DNA from: an uncultured Rhizobiaceae bacterium
Lineage (GTDB): Bacteria > Pseudomonadota > Alphaproteobacteria > Rhizobiales > Rhizobiaceae
Direction: 5' to 3'
DNA: 64,000 bases
Assembly: GCA_958296345.1 (NCBI GenBank)
Contig: CATQIJ010000001.1
Location: 62,001 to 126,000 of the forward strand
Below, one piece after another: positions 1 to 9,099 of the stretch. The position numbers and the translations under genes are program-made. Numbering within the stretch: the stretch's first letter is position 1; each line of letters begins with the position of its first letter. The notes beneath the pieces were generated by a model. It had not been told where the DNA came from and did no database searches. It saw only the letters and a program-made list of their open reading frames with translations.

Positions 1-1161
1 AAGTTTTCGCATAAAATAAATACCAAAGAGTGGGCCGATTGCCATTATCATTATGACAGTTGGCCAGCTTGTCCACTCGACTACGTATGGTGTGATTTGC
101 ACGGTAAATATCGTCAGTGCAAAGCCGATAGCGGTTTGGAAAGTCATCAGCGAACCAGCAACCTCAGGTGGCGCACCATCTGCAACAAGCGCTGAGAATT
201 GAGGGCTGTCTGGTATGATGGCAATGCCCCAAATCACCACAGCAATGGACGTTATCCAAGGCGCTCCACCAAAGGTGATGGCTGTTAGAACCGCGCCAAG
301 CCCGCTAAATACCATCGCAATGATCGTGACACGAGCCTTGCCAATTTTATCTGCCCAATAACCACCAAAGAAACAAGCAACTCCGCCAAGTCCGATAGCA
401 AGAAAAGCTGTAATTTTAGAAAATGATACAGCGTCTGCTTCTGCCATTGTTATCGAATACGAAGCGTAACAAGCAACACCAACCCATGCCCACATTGCAT
501 AGAGTTCCCACATGTGCCCGAAGTATCCCAGATAAGCATAACGCACGCGTTTGTTTGTCCAAGCTTGTGTGATGGATGACATTTCAAAGGCGGGTGATTT
601 TGCGTGGTATGGCCCAAGCTTAGCAAACATAATAAGTACAGCAGAAAGCAACGTGAAGCTTGAAACAATCTTGATGGTAGTGCGCCATTCAGCTTCTCCC
701 ATCCAAGCAACTAAATGTGGCGAAGCTGACCCAAAGGTGAGCGCACCAACTAGAAGACCAACCAAAAGCCCCCTATCCTCTTTGCCCCAACCAACAGCGA
801 TTTTCATGCCCACCGGATAAACACCTGCAAGCATTGCGCCTGTAATAAACCTCATAAAGATTGAAGCATTACCACCTGGTTCAAAAGCCAAAAGGCCGAA
901 GACAGACGCAGAAGCGATACAAGCGCAAATGACAAATAAACGACGGGGATCAAACCGATCAGACAGCCCAAGCAAGGAAGACGCCAACGCACCCACAACA
1001 AACCCCGCTGGCACAACACTATTTAATGCAGCCTGCCGACCAGCGCTTATTGGAAACTCGCTTAACATATCTGGTAGGACAGCAGATGATATAAACCAAA
1101 GCGAAAGAGCTGAGACTTGTGCGATGACTAAAATTAAGATGGATTGGGTTTTGGCTGTCAT
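1..1161 (-). CDS. MFS permease, C-terminus beyond the left edge
   Basis: An uninterrupted minus-strand frame of 387 codons starts at ATG 1161 (MTAKTQSILILVIAQVSALS) and runs off the window. It is strongly hydrophobic with helix after helix. A motif-A-like loop GLSDRFDPRRL follows the second helix, and GGYWADKIGKAR is the matching loop in the second half, the duplicated layout of the major facilitator superfamily. Nearly the full usual length (about 400 residues) is present. It should be an inner-membrane transporter; the substrate cannot be told from sequence. No neighbour shares its transcript inside the window. Confidence 0.85.
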   Translation of the reverse strand, partial: MTAKTQSILILVIAQVSALSLWFISSAVLPDMLSEFPISAGRQAALNSVVPAGFVVGALASSLLGLSDRFDPRRLFVICACIASASVFGLLAFEPGGNASIFMRFITGAMLAGVYPVGMKIAVGWGKEDRGLLVGLLVGALTFGSASPHLVAWMGEAEWRTTIKIVSSFTLLSAVLIMFAKLGPYHAKSPAFEMSSITQAWTNKRVRYAYLGYFGHMWELYAMWAWVGVACYASYSITMAEADAVSFSKITAFLAIGLGGVACFFGGYWADKIGKARVTIIAMVFSGLGAVLTAITFGGAPWITSIAVVIWGIAIIPDSPQFSALVADGAPPEVAGSLMTFQTAIGFALTIFTVQITPYVVEWTSWPTVIMIMAIGPLFGIYFMRKL

Positions 1162-1381
1162 TTGGATATCATGTTGTATTTTACGGAGTTTTACCACAGT
1201 GAATTGCTCATATGCTAGGAACTAAATATCATTTTGAAAGGCTAAAATCCCAATTCTATTTACAGCTCTATCCAGCCAATAAGACTGTGAAATACTTACA
1301 TAATACATTTCTAGAATATGCGAATCGCAAGTAAACTACTTATGCCGATAGCTTGATTTTGACTCAGTTAGGTTAAATCAC

Positions 1382-2482
1382 TTGAAAAAATGGAAATTTT
1401 TGATGATTAGAATATTTTATTTAACCTGCGCTAGTCTTTTACTAGGCTTAAACCTGCAAACCGCCAACGCAGCAGATATTAAGCCATGTGTTGGTAACAG
1501 TGAATATTATGAAGCATTAGAGCCCTGCACTAATTTAATCGAAAATCACGATAATGGTTCGGATAAGCTTTCGCAAAGCGAGCTGATATGGGTCATTAAC
1601 AGTCGCGGGAGAGCTTGGCACTGGCATGGTGAATATGACAACCTCTCAAAAGATATTGATCGTACTTTATCAATTGATCCTAATAACGTCTCTACACTAT
1701 ACAACCGATATTTACTTCGAGACGAGAATGAAGAGTGGGAACTTTCTCTTTCAGATATCACTAAAGTGACAGAGGGAAACTATGGAGACATGGCAGATAA
1801 TCTCTATGAACGTGCTCAAACTTATAACGCTTTAGATCGCTATGAAGAAGCAATTGTAGATTTAGATAAGGCGTTAAAAATAAATTCTAACGACCCGTAT
1901 ATTTATTACACTAGAAGTGTAGCGCATTTGGAATTAGAAAATTACGAGTTAGGCATTTCAGATTTAACAAAATTTATTGCTGCTTATCCTGAGGATGATG
2001 ATGCTTACTACGATCGGGCATACGCATATCGTGATATCGATGAGTATGAAAAAATGATGGTTGATGCTAAATAAAATCTTGAGTTTAATGAAGATGAGAG
2101 CTCTGCTTATAACCTATTAGGTAACGCACAGCGACGAAATGATTTGCCTGAGGCAGCTCTGAAAAGCTTTGCGAAGGCGCTGGAATTAGATCCATCTTAT
2201 GATTCTGCTTACTACAACATTGGTTTAGTACATAAAGATAATGAACAATTTGAGGAAGCTGCCAAAGCCTTTGAACAATCACTAGAATTAGATTCTGATT
2301 ACAGCGAAACATATCGTAAGCTCGCCAAGATTTATCAAGAGCTTAAACAATATGATAAGGTTACTCAGATTTTCGAAAAGTTATCTGAAATTGATCCTGA
2401 TAATGAAGATGCGAAAGAAGCCAAAAACGAATTCGATGAGCGCCAAAACTCATGGTCTTGTAAATGGCTCTCACAATGTTGA
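1382..2482 (+). pseudogene. Secreted TPR-repeat protein interrupted by an in-frame TAA
   Basis: A TTG-started frame encodes a signal peptide (MKKWKFLMIRIFYLTCASLL, cleavage near ANA-AD) followed by tetratricopeptide repeats. A TAA at 2072-2074 ends it after 230 residues, but the same frame continues without a shift to TGA 2480-2482 with three more TPR units (for example LGNAQRRNDLPEAALKSFAK and GLVHKDNEQFEEAAKAFEQS). The reconstructed protein is about 366 residues and periplasmic. TPRs mediate protein-protein contacts; no partner is evident. The stop falls in the helix of one repeat, so it is a nonsense change or base error rather than a domain end. It converges on the aminotransferase gene. 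Confidence 0.75.
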
Positions 2483-2510
2483 GGTAGGGTGTCAGCGCTG
2501 CTTCTACCCC

Positions 2511-3378
2511 TTAGTTAGCATCAGCACCAGCCCAACCAAAATACAACTCTCTTGCCTTCGCCGTCTTCTCGCCAATCGCATAGTCACGTTCTTCAAACTT
2601 CACGGCTGGCGAAACTTTTGAATAATTGCCAGTTAGGAAAATTTCATCTGCGCTTCGGAAGTCATCTAATTTCAACACAGTCTCATGCACGGTTTCACCT
2701 GCATCTTTTAAAAGTTGAATTACGCGCCCTCGGGTAATACCTGCTAAGAATGTCCCGTTTGGTACAGGAGTGAAATACTCACCGTCCTTGACCATAAATA
2801 TGTTAGAGGTTGCTGTTTCTGCAACATTGCCTAATGCATCGCAACAGATAACGTTCGCGTAACCTTTGCTTTGTGCCTCTTGCAACATCCTTGCATTGTT
2901 TGGATATAGGCAACCTGCTTTTGCGTTTACGACTGCGGAGGCTAATGTTGGGCGTGTAAAGCTTGTTGTTGTTAACGTTGTGCCTATGAATGGCGGCATG
3001 GAAGCCTCTTCGATGCATAACGCGAAGGCGGTTGAATTTGGGTCCGCATCAACGGCTAAATCACCGCCTTGCGTAGACCAGCACATAGGACGGATATAGC
3101 GCTGTATCTCCGGTAAATTTCTTCACGCCCTCCTTTGCAAGTTCAATTATTTTTGCCGTGTCGATGCAGACGTTCATTCCTAGAGCTTTTGTTGAGGCGT
3201 TGACACGTTCGCAGTGTAAATCTAAATCTGGCATCACGCCATTGAAATAACGTGCTCCATCAAAAACCAATGTACCTAACCATGTGCCATGATCTGCGGC
3301 ACCCATGATAGGCAAATTGCCTTCATGCCAATCGCCTTCGAACCATGTCCAAATTTGTCTGTTAGGCAACATTCCCAT
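2511..3378 (-). pseudogene. PLP fold-type IV aminotransferase (branched-chain/D-amino-acid type), frameshifted
   Basis: Two minus-strand frames together give about 290 residues of a class IV aminotransferase. The N-terminal part (start 3378) has TWFEGDWHEGN and GTLVFDGARYFNG, typical of the IlvE/DAAT family. The second part carries the likely PLP lysine in NAKAGCLYPNN and the phosphate-binding region AETATSNIFMV, then GTFLAGITRGRVIQLL. The frame changes at about 3094-3099, inside a TA-rich stretch where an extra AT would restore LYIRPMCWSTQGGD. It would transaminate a branched-chain or D-amino acid; which one cannot be settled by eye. It lies 100 bases downstream of the cyclase gene on the same strand, probably one operon. 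Confidence 0.8.
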
Positions 3379-3478
3379 TTTGTATTTCCTGTAAATTATT
3401 TGCAGTTCTAGACGGCTATCTTACCATCTAGAACTAATCTCAAACTTGGTTGAACTCAACCTTTGTTTTTGGGCTTTC

Positions 3479-4303
3479 CTATGCAAGAGCAAATATTCTT
3501 GCTGGCCCGCCAGTACCACCTTTGTGTTTTAGCGCACCAACAACAAGGGTTGCTCCAGAAGCTGGAACTTTGTCTAGATTGGCAATGTTTTCAATGCCCC
3601 AACGGTTTTGTGGAAGCCAAGCGTAATGTGTTGCAAAATCACCAGAAGGACCATGATCAAGCGAGAGCGTATCAGAAGCAATGCCAACAGCTTTTGTTTC
3701 TTCCAAGAGCATTTTTGTAGCTTCTACATGGAAACCTGGGAAGTGCATTGTCTTGCCGTCATCACCAACATTACGGAACTTATCTGTTGCAACATGCTTG
3801 CCCCATCCCGAGTGCATTGCAACACAAGCCTTATCAGGAATTGGACCGTGTTTAGAGATGTAAGCTTTGATATCCTGCGGTGTTACTTGTGCATCCGCAT
3901 TTTCTGCAGCCTTAGCAGCAATATCAATCACGCATAGTGGCACCACTAGGTTTTCTACGGGAATTTCATTCACCGCTTGACCATCCGCTGAAAAATGCAA
4001 TGGCGCATCCATGTGTGTGCCCGTATGTTCGTTTAAGGTTAAGCTCATCAGGTTAAAGCCATTCTCTACAAAGTTAAACTTTTGCTCAATTTCAACCCCT
4101 GGCTCACCAAAATAAGTTGGGAATGTTTCGTCGTAATCATGCGTTAGGTCTTCTACTTTGCCGTGCCCTGCAGCCAACGCAGGAGGAGTAACACCGGTTG
4201 CAGCAACTGCACCTGCTGCCAATGCTACACTTGAAGCCTTGAACAGATCTCGCCTTGAAAGCATTTTTTCTTTCACAGCATTCATTACACATTTATCACA
4301 CAT
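3479..4303 (-). CDS. Tat-exported cyclase-family (kynurenine formamidase-like) hydrolase
   Basis: A 274-residue protein of the cyclase family (PF04199), metal-dependent hydrolases that include kynurenine formamidase. The signature HTGTHMDAPLHF (about residues 93-104) supplies metal ligands, and LSLDHGPSG is the second conserved block. The N-terminus has a twin-arginine signal, SRRDLFKASS followed by an Ala-rich segment, so it is probably exported folded. Start 4303 has a GGAG box; an alternative start is Met14, just before the Tat motif, which would drop an odd leading CDKC. The substrate is not evident. It is divergent from the AhpD gene and probably co-transcribed with the aminotransferase. 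Confidence 0.85.
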   Translation of the reverse strand: MCDKCVMNAVKEKMLSRRDLFKASSVALAAGAVAATGVTPPALAAGHGKVEDLTHDYDETFPTYFGEPGVEIEQKFNFVENGFNLMSLTLNEHTGTHMDAPLHFSADGQAVNEIPVENLVVPLCVIDIAAKAAENADAQVTPQDIKAYISKHGPIPDKACVAMHSGWGKHVATDKFRNVGDDGKTMHFPGFHVEATKMLLEETKAVGIASDTLSLDHGPSGDFATHYAWLPQNRWGIENIANLDKVPASGATLVVGALKHKGGTGGPARIFALA

Positions 4304-4387
4304 AACTTGCTCCTATCTCTTTGTTAGGTCACCATTGGATATCCCAAATGGGTTTGCGTCAAGGTTTTAACTAATGAAAGGTTTGTC

Positions 4388-4786
4388 ATGTCTACTCGAG
4401 TACTTATTTCCGATGCGGATGCCTCACCCGATGTTTTAGCTATTTTTAATGATATTCGAGAAACTCGCGGCTCGGAATTTATCAATAATTTCTGGCGCGC
4501 GCTAGCTCATGACCCTATTCAATTAAAAGCAACATGGGGAGAACTAAAACAGATTATGGGCCCTGGTGAAATCGACCCTTTAACAAAGGAAATGATCTAT
4601 ATAGCCGTTTCTGTTGCAAATGGTTGTCCCTATTGCATCCATTCTCATACCGCAGCTGCTAAAGCAAAAGGCATGAGTGAAACACAGCATAGTGAATTGA
4701 TTTCCATTATTGGAATGGCTGGTAAAACGAACCACCTTGTCACAGCCCCACAAGTTCCTGTAGATGATGTGTTCAAGGCTAAATAG
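4388..4786 (+). CDS. Carboxymuconolactone decarboxylase / AhpD-family protein
   Basis: A 132-residue all-helical protein with the AhpD-type redox motif NGCPYCIHSHT (about residues 78-88), a CxxC with the following His. Family members are small cytoplasmic peroxidase-like or decarboxylase proteins acting through the two cysteines. The length matches the family. It is first in a likely operon with the quinone oxidoreductase gene about 40 bases downstream, which suggests a role in handling reactive oxygen or quinone stress (inference). It starts 84 bases from the divergent cyclase gene. Confidence 0.85.
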   Translation: MSTRVLISDADASPDVLAIFNDIRETRGSEFINNFWRALAHDPIQLKATWGELKQIMGPGEIDPLTKEMIYIAVSVANGCPYCIHSHTAAAKAKGMSETQHSELISIIGMAGKTNHLVTAPQVPVDDVFKAK

Positions 4787-4824
4787 ATTTTAAATTCTGG
4801 GAGGAATATTTAATTGCTTATGCA

Positions 4825-5785
4825 ATGTTTGCTGACAAAGCTGGCGCAGCCGGTGTTTTTAAAAAACGCGAGATTACGCTTGGCAAACCCAAAAAGGCGA
4901 AGCGCTTATACGCCATACGGCCATTGGCATGAATTTCATTGATGTTTACCAGCGTTCTGGCCTCTACCCTGCTCCTGGTGGTTATCCTGCAATTCTAGGC
5001 TGCGAAGGTGCTGGCGTTGTAGAAGCTATAGGCGCTGGCGTTAAGGGTGTTAAAGTTGGCGACCGTGTTGCTTATACAATTCCGAGTGGCTCATATTGCT
5101 CACATCGCCTCATTGCTGCAGATCGTTTAGTCAAAATCCCAAAAGGCGTTTCAGATGAAGTTGCTGCTGCTATTATGCTAAAAGGTCTAACTGCGTATTA
5201 TCTTATTCATGATTGTTATAAACCAAAAAAGACGACACAGTGTTAGTTCATGCGGCCGCTGGCGGTGTTGGTTTAATAGTGGGGCAATGGTTAAATGATA
5301 AAGGCGTTAATGCAATTGGTACGGCTGGTGGCAACGCGAAATGCAAGCTTGCAAAACAGGCAGGCTACTCAAGTGTGATTGATTATAAAAAAGATGATTT
5401 CGTTGCAAAAACACTACGCCTAACCAAGAAGCAAGGCGTTGCGACAGTTTATGATTCTGTCGGCAAAGATACTTATCCTGGTTCGCTAGAAGTACTGCGA
5501 GACTTCGGTATGTTTGTAGCCTTCGGTCAATCTTCTGGCCCAGCAGCAAATTTCAAAATGGCAGACTTGTCGGCATACGGTTCTCTCTTTATGACCCGCC
5601 CAACGCTCTTTCATTACATTGCAGGCGATGAACTTCATAAACGCGCTAAGCAGCTCTTTAAAATGATTGCTGATGGCAAGATCAAGATGCAGGTAAACCA
5701 GACTTATCCTCTGGCAAAAGTTGCATCGGCACATCGTGATATAGAAGGACGCAAGACGACTGGCCAAACGGTGTTGATACCCTAA
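4825..5785 (+). pseudogene. Zinc-independent NADPH:quinone oxidoreductase, two frameshifts
   Basis: Three frames give one MDR-family quinone reductase of about 320 residues: MFADKAGAAGVFKKREITLG, then GMNFIDVYQRSGLYPAPGGY and GCEGAGVVEAIG, then the nucleotide-binding HAAAGGVGLIVGQW. It matches Qor proteins, which reduce quinones with NADPH and lack the structural zinc. The first break is at 4891-4897, where one more G or A restores KPKKGEALIRH. The second is at an A6 run, 5225-5230, where one more A restores KPKKDDTVLVHAAAGG. Both are one-base homopolymer deletions. The start is uncertain: ATG 4825 gives a good fit, but no strong ribosome site fits it. Convergent with the AraC gene, 4 bases apart. 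Confidence 0.85.
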
Positions 5786-5789
5786 ACCA

Positions 5790-6734
5790 TTAAAATGATT
5801 GTCGGATAGACCTTCTATAGGTAGCGGGCGATTTGGTGTTGTATTTTTTAAACACTCTACTGAAGGCTGCCTCTGATTGATAACCAATATTTTCTGCAAT
5901 TGTTATAATCGAGTCAGAAGAATTTGTTAATTTTTCACTAGCAATTTGCATACGCCAGTATGTTATGTACCCTAGTGGTGTGATGTTCATGCATTTAGAA
6001 AAACGCGTCGCGAAAGCAGTTCGTGACATGCCAGAAACTTTTGATAGTCGATCAAGAGACCAAGAGTATCCAGGGTCTTTGTGTATTGCTGTTAATGCAT
6101 GGGCAATATTTGGGTCAGCAAAACCTGCCAGCACTGGATGGTCAGCGCCTTCATTTTCAAGATAGGCGCGAAGCGCTTGTGCAAAAATAATTTCGGACAT
6201 CTTCATTGCAATCATATCGCCGCCCAATTGCTGTCGACCTGCTTCATTACCAATAACTTTAAGTGTGTTCTCCATCCATACGCCAGCATCTTCTCCATAG
6301 TTTTTAATATGAATATAAGCTGGCAAGGCATCAATAAGCAGGTTTTCTTTATTCTCAGCAAAAGCAAAATGCCCACATACAAGTTGTGTTTCGTGATCAG
6401 TTCCTAATTCGCCATAGACAAGGGCACCAGTACCTGTGAAGCCAGATTGCTCGATTACTTGATCTAATTGTACGGCTTCATTTTCTGTTGTTGGGTCACA
6501 AAATAATGTATGCGCTGCTCCTCGTGTAATAATTACAAGGTCGCCTTGCTCTAATAATACAGGCGGCCTATCTGCTTCAATTCTAATTAAGCAACGACCT
6601 TTATGTGCAAAGTGAAAGCGTGCAACATTTTCATAGTCAGGAACCTTTACGCTCCATGGTGATATAAATGATGTTCGGAAATATAAAGTTCCACTTAGTT
6701 GAATATGAGAAAGAATGTCGCTGAGCAAATCCAT
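5790..6734 (-). CDS. AraC-family transcriptional regulator with N-terminal cupin
   Basis: A 314-residue protein. The N-terminal half (about 1-200) looks like the cupin-type ligand domain of Cupin_6 AraC regulators (FAHKGRCLIRIE, LEQGDLVIITRGAAHTL). The C-terminal 100 residues hold two helix-turn-helix units: WSLDRLSKVSGMSRTAFATR and IITIAENIGYQSEAAFSRVF, ending in the family's usual FKKY..SPATYR. It is a cytoplasmic DNA-binding regulator with unknown ligand. It sits between the quinone reductase (convergent) and a DUF4142 gene (divergent, 172 bases), either of which could be its target. Confidence 0.9.
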   Translation of the reverse strand: MDLLSDILSHIQLSGTLYFRTSFISPWSVKVPDYENVARFHFAHKGRCLIRIEADRPPVLLEQGDLVIITRGAAHTLFCDPTTENEAVQLDQVIEQSGFTGTGALVYGELGTDHETQLVCGHFAFAENKENLLIDALPAYIHIKNYGEDAGVWMENTLKVIGNEAGRQQLGGDMIAMKMSEIIFAQALRAYLENEGADHPVLAGFADPNIAHALTAIHKDPGYSWSLDRLSKVSGMSRTAFATRFSKCMNITPLGYITYWRMQIASEKLTNSSDSIITIAENIGYQSEAAFSRVFKKYNTKSPATYRRSIRQSF

Positions 6735-6906
6735 TTAATATCCTTTTTAGCTAGCAATACATACATCTCAATAAAACCAAAAAAATCAACAGACTGAACG
6801 ATTAGTCATGTTTTTAGTTTTATTAATCATTCATATAACATTTTTTATAATCTAAATTTCTTTTAGCAGATGTTTTAAGTCTGCATTAAATACAAAGGAA
6901 ATTATT

Positions 6907-7437
6907 ATGAATATTAAACCCTACATTCTTGCTATAAGCCTTGCTGCATCAGCATTTCAAAGTTCGGCTATGGCACAATCACCTGCAGACCTAAACGACC
7001 TCGAAATTGCTCATGTTGCATATGTCGCTGATAACATTGATATTCGTTATGCACATTTAGCTCTGGCAATTTCCACAAACGAAGAAGTGCGCGACTTTGC
7101 AGAAAACATGATCAACGATCATACTGCTGTTAATGAACAAGCACTTGCATTGCTAAAAAAATTGGGCGCGCAACCTCAAGACAATTTTCTTAGTCAATCT
7201 TTGCAGGTTAATGCTGAAAAACTTATCGATGAAATGAGCCAACTTCGCGGTGCTGCTTTTGATAAGCGTTACGCAGAAAACGAGTTAGCCTACCACAAAG
7301 CCGTTAATGAGCTTGTTGCTACTGCATTTATACCGAACATCGAAAACGCAGAAGTTAAAGCACTGTTTGAAACTGGCTTAGGCATCTTCAAAGCCCATGA
7401 AGGCCACGCTGAAATGATGGTTGAAGAACTCAAATAA
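6907..7437 (+). CDS. Secreted DUF4142 protein
   Basis: A 176-residue protein with a signal peptide cut near AMA-QSPADL, followed by a helical DUF4142 domain (PF13628), a ferritin-like four-helix fold of unknown function. Characteristic are AHVAYVADNIDIRYAHLAL and RDFAENMINDHTAVNEQAL. It is periplasmic. A good ribosome site AAGGA lies 7 bases before the ATG. It is followed 60 bases later by a small membrane protein on the same strand, and the pair ends at a strong terminator (7884-7926). Confidence 0.85.
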   Translation: MNIKPYILAISLAASAFQSSAMAQSPADLNDLEIAHVAYVADNIDIRYAHLALAISTNEEVRDFAENMINDHTAVNEQALALLKKLGAQPQDNFLSQSLQVNAEKLIDEMSQLRGAAFDKRYAENELAYHKAVNELVATAFIPNIENAEVKALFETGLGIFKAHEGHAEMMVEELK

Positions 7438-7497
7438 CCTCAATCAAAACAAGGGTGGTTTGGTTTTCCAGACCACCAAACAATTAGGAATTTTTAA

Positions 7498-7866
7498 ATG
7501 TCACTAAAATTTATAACAAAAGAAATCCACGCCTACCTCGACTATCCAGTTGCTATTGCTTTGATGGTTATGCCATTTGTACTAGGACTTGGTGAGACAG
7601 CACCGCTTGCATTTTGGCTATCATTTGTAACTGGTATTGCAGCTTTTTTACTTACTGTTCTAACGGATCACCATTTAGGCGTTTTCCGAGTGCTGTCCTA
7701 CCAATTACACCTTACTGTTGATTTTCTTGTAGGGGTAACTTTTGCTACCGCACCCTTTGTTTTAGGCTTTACTGGTTTAGAAGCCGCGTATTACTGGGTA
7801 CTAGGCGCAATGGTTCTTCTCGTTGTTGGCTTGCATAAAACCGAAGATACACTTCAAGCTGCATAA
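7498..7866 (+). CDS. Four-helix membrane protein with two SPW-like repeats
   Basis: A 122-residue integral membrane protein with four predicted helices. The sequence is internally duplicated: AYLDYPVAIALMVMPFVLGL (about 12-31) is matched by HLTVDFLVGVTFATAPFVLG (about 71-90), each followed by a second Trp-containing helix. This is the layout of SPW-repeat proteins (PF03779), function unknown. It is the last gene of the likely DUF4142 transcript. Confidence 0.7.
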   Translation: MSLKFITKEIHAYLDYPVAIALMVMPFVLGLGETAPLAFWLSFVTGIAAFLLTVLTDHHLGVFRVLSYQLHLTVDFLVGVTFATAPFVLGFTGLEAAYYWVLGAMVLLVVGLHKTEDTLQAA

Positions 7867-7883
7867 GCTTTAGGAGCATCCAT

Positions 7884-7926
7884 AAAAAAACAGGCCTTGA
7901 AGAAAACTTCGAGGCCTGTTTTTTAA
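7884..7926. terminator. Bidirectional rho-independent terminator
   Basis: An A-tract is followed by the inverted repeat CAGGCCTtGAAG / CTTCgAGGCCTG with an AAAA loop and a T-tract. It sits between convergent genes and can serve both the SPW-repeat gene and the DUF1611 gene. Confidence 0.9.
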
Positions 7927-7933
7927 AACTATT

Positions 7934-8944
7934 TTACTTACCAAATTGTCTTTCAACTTCAGCGACAATAGGCTCCGCACCAAATCTTAGCGGATCAACA
8001 CAAGGCAAGCCATATTCTTCGCCTGTTTTGGCTAGGTATGCTTTTGCTTCATCTTCAGATAGCGCCAATGTGTTTACACAAATGCCTACGCAGCTAATAT
8101 TCGGGTTTGTGAGCTTACCCATAGTGATTGTTGTATCAATCACTTGCTGAATAGAAGGAAGCGCATTTGGTACATTTCGCATGGTTGTTCTTGTTGGCTC
8201 ATGACAGACAACGAATGCATCTGGCTGAGAACCATGAAGAAGCCCTAATGTTACACCTGAAAATGATGGATGGAAGAGTGATCCCTGCCCTTCAACGATT
8301 TGCCAGTTATTTTCATCTGTCTCTGGTGTAATATATTCTGCTGCGCCTGAGATGAAATCAGCGACCACAGCATCAAGTGCTACACCTCGTTCAGCTATTA
8401 ATAAACCTGTTTGGCCTGTTGCGCAAAATTCTACATTATACCCAGCAGTTTTCATGTCGCGTTCAATACAAAGCGCTGAGTATTTTTTACCCACTGAACA
8501 ATCAGTACCCACGGCTAATAGACGCTTACCTTTACGAGGTGTTCCTTTACCAGTGTCATAAGTGCGATCAGAATGGCGAAGGTTGTGAAGTTGAACACCG
8601 TGTTTTTCAGCGGCTTCAGCAATAACTGGAACCTCTTGCAAACGAACATGAAGGCCACTTGCAATATCAAAACCAGCTTCAATGGCTTCAACAACAATTG
8701 GGATCCAACTATCCTTTAAAACGCCCCCTGCATTTACTACGCCAACAACAAAAGTCTTTGCACCAGCGGCAATACCTTCTTCGATGTTCTTGTCAGGAAT
8801 ACCAAGATCTGCACCACAGCCATCCATGCGCATTTGGCCGACACAACGCTCTGGGCGCCAATCAACAACACCTTGCGCCGTCTTAGCGGCAAGACCATCC
8901 GAAACGTCACCAATGAAAAGTAGATAAGGAGATTTAATGCTCAT
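7934..8944 (-). CDS. DUF1611 family protein, DgcN-like (D-glutamate N-acetyltransferase family)
   Basis: A 336-residue protein with the two-part layout of DUF1611: an N-terminal Rossmann-like domain (PYLLFIGDVSDGLAAKTAQG) and a C-terminal P-loop domain with a Walker-A-like VGTDCSVGKKYSAL (about residues 143-156) and WQIVEGQGSLFHPSFSG. Members include DgcN, the D-glutamate N-acetyltransferase of marine bacteria, which usually works with a racemase, DgcA. No racemase gene is adjacent here, so the family call is firm and the substrate is not. It is divergent from the DUF1989 gene by 155 bases and ends at the shared terminator. Confidence 0.8.
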   Translation of the reverse strand: MSIKSPYLLFIGDVSDGLAAKTAQGVVDWRPERCVGQMRMDGCGADLGIPDKNIEEGIAAGAKTFVVGVVNAGGVLKDSWIPIVVEAIEAGFDIASGLHVRLQEVPVIAEAAEKHGVQLHNLRHSDRTYDTGKGTPRKGKRLLAVGTDCSVGKKYSALCIERDMKTAGYNVEFCATGQTGLLIAERGVALDAVVADFISGAAEYITPETDENNWQIVEGQGSLFHPSFSGVTLGLLHGSQPDAFVVCHEPTRTTMRNVPNALPSIQQVIDTTITMGKLTNPNISCVGICVNTLALSEDEAKAYLAKTGEEYGLPCVDPLRFGAEPIVAEVERQFGK

Positions 8945-9099
8945 AATTTTATACCTTGTTACCAGTCTGACTGTATATTTTTTCCTACCACTAAAGACCA
9001 GAATTAAAACCTGATAGTGCCAGTTTTATAAAAACTCTTATGGCAGCATAGGCCAGATTTGAATATGGATAAGTTATAAAATGTAGAAAGGTAACTTCA

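Noticed and set aside
1382-2482. TAA reassigned as a sense codon, since two genes contain in-frame TAA
   Set aside because: Many intact genes here (for example nusB and argC) end in normal stops including TAA in the right place; two isolated cases do not support a changed code.
5221-5245. A6 run at the quinone reductase break as a programmed ribosomal frameshift site
   Set aside because: The same kind of one-base deficit occurs at unrelated runs all over the window, so a common sequence-error cause is simpler.
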